The notes under the pieces are model-generated. The model was not told where the DNA came from, searched no databases, and saw nothing but the letters and a program-made list of their open reading frames with translations. From NCBI GenBank assembly GCA_051004735.1, contig JBPCKA010000092.1, positions 1-18,868 on the forward strand: a DNA stretch of 18,868 nucleotides. Direction: 5' to 3'. Below are positions 6,803 through 14,365 of this stretch, in pieces. The DNA comes from Euzebya sp051004735. GTDB lineage: Bacteria > Actinomycetota > Nitriliruptoria > Euzebyales > Euzebyaceae. Position 1 is the first letter of the stretch, and each line of letters starts with the position of its first letter. The position numbers were made by a program, and so were the translations under genes.

Positions 6803-7399
6803 GTGGACATCATCCTCCGAGCACGCAACTGTGAGGTCCCCGCGAAGATCAAGGACGAAGCCCGCCGCAAGGTCGAGCATGCCACCAGGATCTTTGATCG
6901 GATCATCGATCTCGAGGTCAGCTTCTCAGAGGAACACAATCCACGCATACCGGATCCGGCCTCAGTCGAGATAACCGCCAGGTCCAAAGGTCACACCGTT
7001 CGGGCTGTGGGGGCCGGGGTTGATCACCACGAAGCCACCGACAAGGCCATCGCCCGATTGGAACGGCAATTGCGGCGCTACAAGACACGACTGGTTGACC
7101 GCGGCCGCCGCTCCAAGGCCGAGGAGGCCCGGGCTGGCGGTGAGGTGCCGCCGGTGTACGTGGCACACAACGGTCATGACGAGGAGGACCCCGAACCACA
7201 GATCGTTCGACGCAAGCAGTTCGAGTTGGCCGCCATGGATCCCGAGGACGCGGTCTTGCAGTTGGAACTGCTGGGTCATGACTTCTATCTGTTCGCCAAC
7301 GCGAGCACCGGCCAGCCCAACGTCGTGTACCACCGCGAGGGTGGGGACATCGGTCTGATCGAGGGTGTGATGGCAGCGGCTGGCGCCCAGCTAGGCTGA
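6803..7399 (+). CDS. hpf: Ribosome hibernation-promoting factor, long form (S30AE family)
   Basis: A 198-residue protein. The N-terminal S30AE domain (about 1-100) starts VDIILRARNCEVPAKIKDEARRK and contains EVSFSEEHNPR and HHEATDKAIARLERQLRRYK, which place it in the decoding centre of the 30S subunit. A linker (about 105-130) leads to the C-terminal dimerisation domain (IVRRKQFELAAMDPEDAVLQLELLGHDFYLFAN...VVYHREGGDIGLIE), which makes 100S ribosome dimers in long-form HPFs. The start is GTG 6803, with AAGGAG at 6791-6796, six bases away. It sits upstream of a response regulator and secA, the usual actinobacterial neighbourhood, and is followed by a terminator hairpin at 7429-7460, so it is probably a separate transcription unit with its own leader. 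Confidence 0.95.
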   Translation: MDIILRARNCEVPAKIKDEARRKVEHATRIFDRIIDLEVSFSEEHNPRIPDPASVEITARSKGHTVRAVGAGVDHHEATDKAIARLERQLRRYKTRLVDRGRRSKAEEARAGGEVPPVYVAHNGHDEEDPEPQIVRRKQFELAAMDPEDAVLQLELLGHDFYLFANASTGQPNVVYHREGGDIGLIEGVMAAAGAQLG

Positions 7400-7428
7400 C
7401 ATCAGTAATGGTGGGACGCACATGACCC

Positions 7429-7460
7429 GCTGGGAGTAGCCCAACCTGGCTACTCCCAGC
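7429..7460 (+). terminator. Intrinsic terminator-like hairpin after hpf
   Basis: A perfect 13-bp inverted repeat, GCTGGGAGTAGCC (7429-7441) and GGCTACTCCCAGC (7448-7460), encloses a six-base loop. It starts 29 bp after the hpf stop and ends before the response regulator. The following T tract is poor (TTGG), as is common in high-GC actinobacteria. The stem is symmetrical, so it could act on either strand, but only hpf ends here. Confidence 0.75.
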
Positions 7461-7496
7461 TTGGTCACCGCTTGAGATCCGACGAGGTGGATGGGC

Positions 7497-8174
7497 ATGA
7501 CCGAGGCAGACCAGAGCGATCCGATCAAGGTCATCGTCGCAGACGATCATGCGCTGTTTCGCCGCGGCCTGTTCATGGTCCTTGAGTCTGAGACCGACAT
7601 CGACGTGGTCGCGGAGGCAAACGACGGTGACGAAGTAGTGGAACTGGCGACGCAGCACATTCCCGATCTGGTCCTGATGGATGTCCGCATGCCGGGCACG
7701 AGCGGCATCGAGGCGACCAAGGCGATCAAGGAGAAGGTGCCGTCGACCAAGATCCTGATGCTCACCATCTCCGATGAGGAAGAGGACCTGTATGACGCCA
7801 TCAAGGCCGGCGCCTCGGGGTACCTGCTGAAGGAGATCTCCATCGACGAGGTGGCCGATGCCATCCGCAGCGTCCACGCGGGACAGTCGCTGATCAGCCC
7901 GTCCATGGCATCAAAGCTGCTGAACGAGTTCGCGATGATGGCCAAGAAGGACGAGAAGCAGCAGATGCCGGCCCCTCGTCTGACCGACCGGGAGATGGAG
8001 GTCCTGACACAGGTCGCCAAGGGCATGAACAACCGAGACATCGCCAAAGAGCTGTTCATTTCCGAAAACACCGTGAAAAACCACGTGCGAAACATCTTGG
8101 AGAAACTCCACCTGCACTCGCGCATGGAGGCCGTCGTCTACGCCGTGCGGGAGAAGTTGTTGGAGATCAAGTAG
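7497..8174 (+). CDS. NarL/LuxR-family response regulator (orphan)
   Basis: A 225-residue two-component regulator. The receiver domain (about 8-125) has the acidic pair in VIVADDHALFRRGL, phosphoacceptor D62 (PDLVLMDVRMPG), T90 (LMLTIS) and K112 (GYLLKE). The C-terminal LuxR helix-turn-helix runs from LTDREMEVLTQVAKGMNNRDIAKELFISENTVKNHVRNILEKL to near the end. ATG 7497 is chosen because GAGGTGG at 7484-7490 lies six bases before it; ATG 7491 is in frame but too close. No histidine kinase is in the window, so its signal is unknown. All phosphorylation residues are intact, so it is not a pseudo-receiver. A NarL-type regulator between hpf and secA is, from memory, also found in streptomycetes. 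It ends with TAG, 94 bp before secA. Confidence 0.94.
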   Translation: MTEADQSDPIKVIVADDHALFRRGLFMVLESETDIDVVAEANDGDEVVELATQHIPDLVLMDVRMPGTSGIEATKAIKEKVPSTKILMLTISDEEEDLYDAIKAGASGYLLKEISIDEVADAIRSVHAGQSLISPSMASKLLNEFAMMAKKDEKQQMPAPRLTDREMEVLTQVAKGMNNRDIAKELFISENTVKNHVRNILEKLHLHSRMEAVVYAVREKLLEIK

Positions 8175-8268
8175 GGCTGGCTGTGGAAGGTGGTTGGTCC
8201 CACTGAGCTGGTGGGCGGGCGCGGATACCCTTGAGGACTCACGCGATACAAGATCAAGGACGGCCCAC

Positions 8269-11160
8269 ATGGTGCTCGACAAGCTGTTGCGACTCGGCGA
8301 AGGACGCCGCCTGAAGCAGCTCTGGAACATGGTTGATCAGGTCAACGAACTGGAAGAGGACGTCAAAGCCCTCTCCGACACCGAACTGAAGGCCTGTACC
8401 GACGTCTTCAAGAAACGCATCGAGGACGGCGAGACGCTTGACGACCTGCTGCTGGATGCGTTCGCCACCGTTCGCGAGGCGGCCTGGCGGGTCCTGGCAC
8501 AGCGACCGTTCGACGTCCAGGTGCTGGGCGGGATCGTCATGCACAACGGTGACATCGCCGAGATGCGCACCGGTGAGGGGAAGACCCTGACCTCCACCCT
8601 CCCGGTCTACCTCAACGCCCTGTCGGGCAAGGGCGTCCACGTCGTCACCGTCAACCCCTACCTGGCCTCCCGCGACGCCGAGTGGATGGGACGGGTCTAC
8701 AGCTTCCTGGGCCTGACCACCGGCTATGTCTACCCGCAGCAGAGCAAAGTCGACAAGCAGAGCGCCTACGCCTGCGACATCACCTACGGGACCAACAACG
8801 AACTGGGTTTCGACTACCTGCGTGACCACATGGTCCTCAGTCCCGATCAGCTGATGCAACGCGGCCACAACTTTGCGATCGTCGATGAGATCGACTCGAT
8901 CCTGGTTGATGAAGCCCGTACCCCTCTGATCATCTCAGGCCCCGCCGACCAGTCCTCGAAATGGTATGAGATCTTCGCCCGCAGGATCGCACCCAAGCTC
9001 AAGAACGAACTGCACTACGAGGTGGATGAGGCCAAGCGGACCGTCGCCGTCACCGAGGAGGGCGTGGAGAAGGTCGAGCAGTTGCTGGGCGTCGGCAACC
9101 TGTATGAGAACGCCAACACCCCGCTGATCCATCACCTGCAGAACGCCATCAGGGCTAAGGAGTTGTTCCGCCGCGACGACGAGTACATCGTGGAGGACGG
9201 CGAGGTGTTGATCGTTGATGAGAACACCGGTAGGACGTTGGCCGGCCGTCGGTACTCCGAAGGGCTGCACCAGGCCATCGAGGCTAAGGAGGGGGTGAAG
9301 ATCCAGGAGGAGAACCAGACCCTGGCCACCATCACCCTGCAGAACTACTTCCGGACCTACGACAAGTTGGCCGGGATGACCGGTACAGCCAAGACCGAGG
9401 AGAAGGAGTTCGCCGAGACCTATGAGATGGGTGTCGTGGCGGTCCCGACCAACCGGCCGGTGGCCCGAGATGACCACGGCGACCAGATCTACAAATCCTT
9501 GGACGCCAAGCTGAACGCGGTGGTGAAGGACCTGAAGACACGCCAGGAATCGGGCCAGCCGGTCCTGGTGGGTACCGTCAGCGTCGAACGGTCCGAACAA
9601 CTCAGCCAGCGCTTGACCGTGGCCGGCGTGGACCACGAGGTCTTGAACGCCAAGAACCACTTTCGCGAGGCCGACATTGTGGCCCAGGCCGGCAGGCTGC
9701 GTGCGGTGACGGTTGCCACCAACATGGCGGGCCGTGGGGTGGACATCCAGTTGGGCGGTAACCCCGAGGCGATGGCCACCAAGATCGCCAAGCGGGAGGC
9801 CGGGGCCGAACCGGTGCTTGACCCCGAGTCGGGCGAGGTCGAGCCCGAGGGCGTCTGGCGCCAGCGCTATCAGGCCGCCTATGACACGGCCCTGGCGGAC
9901 TGCACCACTGAATGTGAGCAGCAGAAGAAGGAGGTGCTGGAGCTTGGTGGTCTGTACGTGCTGGCCACCGAACGACATGACTCCCGCCGCATCGACAATC
10001 AGCTGCGTGGTCGGTCGGGACGGCAGGGCGACCCGGGAGAATCACGGTTCTACCTGTCGCTCGAAGACGACCTGATGCGGTTGTTCAACGCCAGCGCGGT
10101 CGAAAGCATCATGACCCGGCTGAACATGCCCGAGGATCTGCCGATTGAGGCCAAGATGGTCAGCAAGGCGGTGGCCCGAGCACAGGCGCAGGTGGAGAGC
10201 CGCAACTACGAGATCCGCAAGAACGTCCTGAAGTACGACGATGTCATGAACGCGCAGCGCAGGATCATCTACTCCGAGCGCGACACCGTCCTGCACGGCG
10301 AGGACGAGGCTGTGGAGGCCATCGCCGAGCAGTTCGTGGAGGACAGCGTCGCCAACCTTGCCGAGGTGTTCGCCCCTCCGGGCGTCTTCAGCGAGGAATG
10401 GGATCTGGATCAGCTGGAAGAGCGGGTCGCCACCGTGTTCGGCATCGATGACCTGGACGTCGACCCGGCTGAGTACGAAGGGAAGGACGGCCACTTCCAA
10501 CTGCGCGAGGCGTTGGAGGAACTGGCGATGGCCCGGTTCGAGCAGCGAGAGGAAGAAGTCGGTCCCGACGTCATGCGCCAGGTCGAACGGCGGGTGATCC
10601 TGTCGGTCGTCGACCGGGTGTGGCGCGAGCACCTGTATGAGATGGATCACCTCCGTGACGGTATCGGACTGCGTGCTGTCGGTCAGCGTGACCCGTTGGT
10701 GGAGTACCAGCGCGAGGCCTACAACGCGTTTGTCGAAATCCAGGCCCGGATCAAGGAAGAGGCCACCGGGTACTTCTTCAACCTGCCGGTCCGTCGTGAC
10801 GATCAGCTTGCCGCGCCGACGAACGGGGCGGCCCCTGCAACGGCAGACAACGGACAGGACCAGGTCGCATCGCCTCGCCCCCCGGTGCGACGCCCCTCAC
10901 TGGACGCTGCCGCAGCACGGCCCATGGAGGCCCAGCTCAGCTACACCTCCTCCGAAACCTCCGGCGCTAAGCGGGGAGGATCAAGCAGCTACACCGTGGA
11001 TTCCCGTCCCGCCACCGCGGCTGCGCCGGGTTCGGCGAAGGAATCAGCCAACGCCGCGGCAGCCGCGACAGGTTCGATCCGCAACGCTGACAAGGTGGGC
11101 CGCAACGATCCCTGTCCCTGTGGGTCGGGCGAGAAGTACAAGCGCTGCCACGGATCCTGA
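8269..11160 (+). CDS. secA: Preprotein translocase ATPase SecA
   Basis: A 963-residue motor of the Sec export pathway. In order it has Walker A (MRTGEGKT, about 99-106), the DEAD-like motif VDEIDSILVDEARTPLIISG, a preprotein cross-linking region, the signature GRRYSEGLHQAIEAKEGV, GMTGTA, TNMAGRGVDIQLGG, the arginine-finger region QLRGRSGRQGDPGESRFYLS, and a helical scaffold/wing region ending LRAVGQRDPLVEYQREAYNAF. A low-complexity Ala/Pro/Ser linker leads to the C-terminal zinc finger CPCGSGEKYKRCHG, which binds SecB-like partners or lipids. This is the canonical SecA1 form. The frame is open to 8194, but ATG 8269 (MVLDKLLRLGEG) matches the family start and has AAGGA at 8256-8260. Its TGA lies inside the first unit of a 15-bp tandem repeat. 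Confidence 0.98.
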   Translation: MVLDKLLRLGEGRRLKQLWNMVDQVNELEEDVKALSDTELKACTDVFKKRIEDGETLDDLLLDAFATVREAAWRVLAQRPFDVQVLGGIVMHNGDIAEMRTGEGKTLTSTLPVYLNALSGKGVHVVTVNPYLASRDAEWMGRVYSFLGLTTGYVYPQQSKVDKQSAYACDITYGTNNELGFDYLRDHMVLSPDQLMQRGHNFAIVDEIDSILVDEARTPLIISGPADQSSKWYEIFARRIAPKLKNELHYEVDEAKRTVAVTEEGVEKVEQLLGVGNLYENANTPLIHHLQNAIRAKELFRRDDEYIVEDGEVLIVDENTGRTLAGRRYSEGLHQAIEAKEGVKIQEENQTLATITLQNYFRTYDKLAGMTGTAKTEEKEFAETYEMGVVAVPTNRPVARDDHGDQIYKSLDAKLNAVVKDLKTRQESGQPVLVGTVSVERSEQLSQRLTVAGVDHEVLNAKNHFREADIVAQAGRLRAVTVATNMAGRGVDIQLGGNPEAMATKIAKREAGAEPVLDPESGEVEPEGVWRQRYQAAYDTALADCTTECEQQKKEVLELGGLYVLATERHDSRRIDNQLRGRSGRQGDPGESRFYLSLEDDLMRLFNASAVESIMTRLNMPEDLPIEAKMVSKAVARAQAQVESRNYEIRKNVLKYDDVMNAQRRIIYSERDTVLHGEDEAVEAIAEQFVEDSVANLAEVFAPPGVFSEEWDLDQLEERVATVFGIDDLDVDPAEYEGKDGHFQLREALEELAMARFEQREEEVGPDVMRQVERRVILSVVDRVWREHLYEMDHLRDGIGLRAVGQRDPLVEYQREAYNAFVEIQARIKEEATGYFFNLPVRRDDQLAAPTNGAAPATADNGQDQVASPRPPVRRPSLDAAAARPMEAQLSYTSSETSGAKRGGSSSYTVDSRPATAAAPGSAKESANAAAAATGSIRNADKVGRNDPCPCGSGEKYKRCHGS

Positions 11161-11215
11161 CGATACTGGCCCTGACGATACTGGCCCTGACGATACCGGT
11201 CCTGATGATACCGGC
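11156..11215. repeat. Short tandem repeat, 15-bp unit, 4 copies, containing the secA stop codon
   Basis: Units of the type CCTGACGATACTGGC lie at 11156-11170, 11171-11185, 11186-11200 and 11201-11215. The first two are identical; the third changes two bases and the fourth two more positions relative to the first, so similarity decays along the array. The secA TGA (11158-11160) is part of unit 1. As 15 is a multiple of three, every later unit repeats the TGA in the secA frame (11173, 11188, 11203). The array fills most of the 81-bp gap before the next gene. Confidence 0.92.
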
Positions 11216-11241
11216 AGGCTCGCCAGCGAAGGACTACGCGC

Positions 11242-11925
11242 ATGGACTACCTGGATCACATCGCCCATGAATCAGAGGTCTTCCTGCACGTGGCCCTGGA
11301 CGGCAGCATGGACGTCATGGTGCCGTCGTGTCCTGAGTGGACCATGACCGATCTGGTGGGTCATCTGGGGATCGTGCAATGGTTCCACGGCGGGCATCTC
11401 ATCAGAGGGGTGACCGACGCCCCGCCCGGCCCACGACCTCCCGCGCCCGAGACCGGACTGGCCGAGTGGTTCCGTGAGGGCACGCGGACCCTGTTGCAGA
11501 ATCTGCGTACCGTCGGCACGGCCACGCCAGCGTGGACCTTCCTGGGTGTTCCCGCGAACCCGACCAGCGGGTTCTGGCATCGTCGCATGGCACTGGAGGC
11601 CGCAATCCATCGGTGGGACGCCCAGTTCGCCCGCGGACGGGCTGAAGGGTTTGATACCGAGTTGGCGTTGGACGGGATCGACGAGGTGGTCAGCAGTTGG
11701 GTGCCCAGCAAGCGTCGCGGCGAAGAGCCGCAGGGCACGGTGACCGTGGTCTGCACCGATGGTGGCCAGCAGTTCGTGATGACCCATGGCGACCCTGATG
11801 CTGCGCAGGCCACCGTCACCGGAACGGCTGATGACCTGTGGGTGGCGCTATGGGGGCGTATCCCACTGACCGATCTGGATGTCCGCGGCGACCTGGACCT
11901 GGCACGCTCGGTCCGCGCACGCTGA
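11242..11925 (+). CDS. Maleylpyruvate isomerase-family (DinB-fold, mycothiol-type) metal-binding protein
   Basis: A 227-residue protein of the TIGR03083/TIGR03086-like group. The N-terminal four-helix part carries CPEWTMTDLVGHLG, the family signature, with H41. A second signature, FWHRRMALEAAIHRWDAQ, supplies E119 and H123; in the structurally known mycothiol-dependent maleylpyruvate isomerase, equivalent His, Glu and His residues bind zinc. The C-terminal part (about 165-225) is the small alpha/beta lobe (TVTVVCTDGG...GTADDLWVALWGRIP). Most members have no known substrate, so maleylpyruvate activity should not be assumed. The start ATG 11242 has AAGGA about nine bases upstream. It follows secA in the same direction and may be co-transcribed. 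The nearby SigR/RsrA-type pair is also linked to thiol stress in relatives. Confidence 0.85.
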   Translation: MDYLDHIAHESEVFLHVALDGSMDVMVPSCPEWTMTDLVGHLGIVQWFHGGHLIRGVTDAPPGPRPPAPETGLAEWFREGTRTLLQNLRTVGTATPAWTFLGVPANPTSGFWHRRMALEAAIHRWDAQFARGRAEGFDTELALDGIDEVVSSWVPSKRRGEEPQGTVTVVCTDGGQQFVMTHGDPDAAQATVTGTADDLWVALWGRIPLTDLDVRGDLDLARSVRAR

Positions 11926-11928
11926 CCC

Positions 11929-11970
11929 GATCTCACCAGGTCGATCTCACCAGGTCGATCTCACCAGGTC
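11929..11970. repeat. Short tandem repeat, 14-bp unit, 3 exact copies, at a convergent gene junction
   Basis: GATCTCACCAGGTC is repeated exactly at 11929-11942, 11943-11956 and 11957-11970, followed by a partial echo (CAGGTCC). The array begins 3 bp after the stop of the plus-strand isomerase-fold gene and extends into the 3' end of the minus-strand NUDIX gene, whose TGA (11961-11963) lies inside the last unit. The final codons of that gene (WTW) come from the repeat and its echo. Confidence 0.93.
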
Positions 11971-12914
11971 CAGGTCCGTCCCGGCTGATCCAGACAGAGA
12001 CGGACCTTGCGGGGGATGTCGCCCCCCATCATGGACAGTGCCTGAGGCAACTCGACCCAGCGTACCTCGGCGATCTCATGGTCATGCAGTGGCCGTGGGT
12101 CAGGGGTGGGGTGAACCGGCACCGCCCCGTAGACGAGGTGGATGCGGTCCGGCACCGGGTGGGTGAACAGTCCCAGCAGGTCTCCGGCGACGACGTCGAC
12201 CCCGGCCTCTTCACGGGCCTCACGAACGGCCGCCGCGATGGGGTTCTCCCCGGCATCCACCAGCCCCCCGGGCAGTGTCCAGGCGTTCTTGAAGGTGTCG
12301 AACACCACCAGCAGACGACTTGTCTCATCCAGGCAGATGACGCTGGCCGCCACGATCTTCTTTGCGATGGATCCAAAGAAGCGATGCGATCGTTCTGCCT
12401 CAGACCTGGGTGTGACGGCCACCGCCACGATGACCGGGCCAGCATCGAGGAGTCCCGGGATGGTGTCCATCGGCAGGTCTGCCTGACCTGCCCAGTCACG
12501 GCCGGCAAGGCGGGCGCCGGCACCGGGGCCCGCCAGCACACGCACGTCCAGCCCGCGTTCGCTGAGCAGATGATGGACCTGTGCGGCCGTCAGCGCCGGC
12601 GTCTGATCCTGGCCATCGCTGGTCAGCAGACCGTACGCGGCGGAGGGGACGGCGATCGCAACGATTCCCCCAGGGCGACAGCGTGTGACGGCCCAGTCGA
12701 TGATGGCCGGGGCGCGCTCTCCGGCCTGCACCACCTCTCCTGACAGCAACATGACCGCATCGACGGGTCTCGTGCCCCACAACTCGTCAGGGCCGACCTT
12801 GGCAACCGCGTCCTGACGGCCCAACACTTCGGCCACGGCTGGGTCCTGCGCCAGCACCGTCGCGTCCTGCGGAAGTGACGGGGTGACCAGCTGGACCAGA
12901 TCGGCAGGACTCAT
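11961..12914 (-). CDS. NUDIX hydrolase with an N-terminal region like a degenerate methyltransferase
   Basis: A 317-residue protein in two parts. The C-terminal part (about 180-317) is a NUDIX domain with a complete box, GLVDAGENPIAAAVREAREEAGV (GX5EX7REUXEEXGU), so pyrophosphohydrolase activity on an unknown nucleoside-diphosphate-linked substrate is expected. The N-terminal part (about 1-150) shows PVDAVMLLSGEV, then IIDWAVTRCRPGGIVAIAVPS, then ALTAAQVHHLLSERGLDVRVLAGPG; this order resembles strands 4-7 of a class I SAM methyltransferase, but I see no glycine-rich SAM motif I, so it is probably a degenerate or different fold. ATG 12912-12914 is chosen; a TTG at 12962 would overlap the upstream gene by 25 bp. 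It is last in a three-gene minus-strand unit, and its stop lies in a tandem repeat. Confidence 0.82.
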   Translation of the reverse strand: MSPADLVQLVTPSLPQDATVLAQDPAVAEVLGRQDAVAKVGPDELWGTRPVDAVMLLSGEVVQAGERAPAIIDWAVTRCRPGGIVAIAVPSAAYGLLTSDGQDQTPALTAAQVHHLLSERGLDVRVLAGPGAGARLAGRDWAGQADLPMDTIPGLLDAGPVIVAVAVTPRSEAERSHRFFGSIAKKIVAASVICLDETSRLLVVFDTFKNAWTLPGGLVDAGENPIAAAVREAREEAGVDVVAGDLLGLFTHPVPDRIHLVYGAVPVHPTPDPRPLHDHEIAEVRWVELPQALSMMGGDIPRKVRLCLDQPGRTWTW

Positions 12915-12937
12915 TGCCGTCAACGGTAACCGCGCAG

Positions 12938-13372
12938 CTACGCCGCGTCCCGCTGGGTCCAACCCGGCGGCACACGCCAGGTCGGCCCGGTCTGACCAGC
13001 CTCCCTGTCTGACCAGACGGTCTGGATCAGGATTCCAGGGGGCGGGACGTTGGCGAGTGCCGGCCGTGGCACTTCTGGTCGGCGTGCCTCCGTCACCCGC
13101 CAGCCCAGATCGGTGCGTCGGATGCTGATTGCCAGGGCGCCGATGCGGTCCCCCTCGCGCAGCAGCACAACTGCCTCACACACCTCCCCTCGTCGTTGGC
13201 TACGGATCCGAACGATGTCCGGTCGTTGTCCCAGTCGTCCGCCGTTGCCGATGTCCAACTGCAGATCCACCTGCAATAGGGGTCGGATGTGGCGACACGG
13301 TCGCAGGCCGGCCTCCACCTCCAGATACAGTTCGATGAACGATCTGATCCAGCGATCATGCGTCGTGCTCAC
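12938..13372 (-). CDS. Rv3235-family small protein (DUF6459-like), function unknown
   Basis: A 144-residue protein without signal peptide or membrane segment. The phrase FIELYLEVEAGLRPCRHIRPLL near the N-terminus matches the pattern of the Rv3235 family (a helix ending in E-V-x-x-G-x-R-P-x-x-x-[IL]-x-P/R). After it come strands with paired basic residues (RIRSQRRGEVCEAVVLLREGDRIGALAISIRRTDLGWRVTEARR), a compact beta-rich cone-like domain also seen in secretion-associated proteins. Such genes often lie near secA1 in actinobacteria, supporting the assignment. The start is GTG 13370-13372, overlapping the TGA of the upstream membrane-protein gene (GTGA), so the two are coupled. The molecular function is not known. 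Confidence 0.72.
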   Translation of the reverse strand: MSTTHDRWIRSFIELYLEVEAGLRPCRHIRPLLQVDLQLDIGNGGRLGQRPDIVRIRSQRRGEVCEAVVLLREGDRIGALAISIRRTDLGWRVTEARRPEVPRPALANVPPPGILIQTVWSDREAGQTGPTWRVPPGWTQRDAA

Positions 13373-14250
13373 GACAGGGCTCCCGCCACATCCAAGACGC
13401 CGTCCGCCCCCTCACGCAGCCACACGACCTCGGTGCTCAGCTGATCCCGACCTGGCGCAATTCCCTCGATCAGCGCCACGACCACCCCCTCAAGCAGTGG
13501 ATGGGGGTCACTGGCGACGGCGTTGGCCTGCGTCCACCCTGCCCTGGTCACAGCCTGCTGGACCTCCGCCAGGCGCTCGGTTCCCGACGGAGGTGGGGGA
13601 GGGACGAGGTCGGTCTCCTGTGAGCCGTCCGCCACCGGCCCCAGCAGCCACGGTGGTGACACCTCCCGTCCCTCATCAGACACCGGCACCGACCATCTGG
13701 CGCGTTGCACGGCTGACAACTCACCCGCCGGTCCCTCCAGCCAGATCGCATCCAGGACCACCAGCCACATTCCCGCCCCCAGTGGCTCGGTCGCCACCGG
13801 GGTCGCCCACTCCAGATAGCTGCTGGCCTCGCCGGCGAACGTCAACCGCTGCCGCAGCGCCGCGACCGCACCGGCAATGATCCCCGGCGGTTCCGTCTGC
13901 TCCGCAGGGACCTCTGCGACCGGCTGGGCAACGTCCTGCTCACTCATCATTGGCATCGGATCAGTCGGGTCGAGCGTGACGGGCGCCATCACCTCCTGGT
14001 CGGCCACCACCAGCTGATCGTCGTCCTCCGAGGCGACCACCTGCGTATCCGCCCCGCTGCCCCCACCCACAAAGACCACTCCCATGACCAGCAGCCAGGC
14101 GAAGGCCCCCACCGTGGCCACCAACTTCCACGAGATGCGTGTGCGTTGCGCACCCCCGCGGCTGCCCCCCGATTGTGCCGAGTCGCTCCACGCGTCCGGT
14201 GTGGTGAGGTCATCGCCCTCCAACCACTGGTCGAGTTCGTCGCTGTCCAT
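13369..14250 (-). CDS. Single-pass membrane protein of unknown function with acidic N-terminus
   Basis: A 293-residue protein I do not recognise. Residues 1-30 are acidic (MDSDELDQWLEGDDLTTPD); a basic stretch (SRGGAQRTRISWK) precedes one hydrophobic helix at about 43-64, so the N-terminus is cytosolic. An acidic, Pro-rich linker (about 68-125) leads to an extracytoplasmic domain (about 130-293) with EASSYLEWATPVA, MWLVVLDAIWLEGP and VVVALIEGIAPGRDQL. ATG 14250 is chosen over the GTG at 14286, since a promoter with -10 at 14293-14288 would place the transcript start downstream of that GTG, and GGGGA precedes ATG 14250 by five bases. It overlaps the Rv3235-like gene by 4 bp. Facing the sigma/anti-sigma genes and following a strong promoter, it may be a secretion or envelope-stress component, but that is a guess. 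Confidence 0.75.
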   Translation of the reverse strand: MDSDELDQWLEGDDLTTPDAWSDSAQSGGSRGGAQRTRISWKLVATVGAFAWLLVMGVVFVGGGSGADTQVVASEDDDQLVVADQEVMAPVTLDPTDPMPMMSEQDVAQPVAEVPAEQTEPPGIIAGAVAALRQRLTFAGEASSYLEWATPVATEPLGAGMWLVVLDAIWLEGPAGELSAVQRARWSVPVSDEGREVSPPWLLGPVADGSQETDLVPPPPPSGTERLAEVQQAVTRAGWTQANAVASDPHPLLEGVVVALIEGIAPGRDQLSTEVVWLREGADGVLDVAGALS

Positions 14251-14287
14251 GGTCATCCCCGATGCGGCTGCAGTGTTCAGAACCACA

Positions 14288-14315
14288 TATATACAGGGTT
14301 AGCGATAAACAACAA
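14288..14315 (-). promoter_or_regulatory. Sigma-70-type promoter for the membrane protein / Rv3235-like / NUDIX operon
   Basis: Reading the minus strand, TTGTTG (14315-14310) and TATATA (14293-14288) are separated by 16 bp, a good housekeeping-type promoter in an AT-rich patch unlike the surrounding DNA. The predicted transcript start (about 14280) gives a roughly 30-base leader before ATG 14250. Two AGGGTTA direct repeats on the plus strand (14295-14301 and 14315-14321) flank the spacer. Confidence 0.65.
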
Positions 14316-14365
14316 GGGTTAACATGATTTAGTCTGTGGAGAAGGACTGATCGATTCTGGCTCGG

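Noticed and set aside
6918..7877. A 319-codon minus-strand frame over hpf and the response regulator.
   Set aside because: It spans two well-supported genes and the terminator hairpin, and has no family-like motif.
8935..9978. A 347-codon minus-strand frame inside secA.
   Set aside because: The plus-strand frame is SecA with all motifs; the antisense product has no recognisable motif and is explained by codon bias.
13050..13880. A 276-codon plus-strand frame over the Rv3235-like and membrane-protein genes.
   Set aside because: Its product is Pro/Arg/Ser/Ala-rich low complexity. The minus-strand genes have better composition, a promoter and coupled starts.
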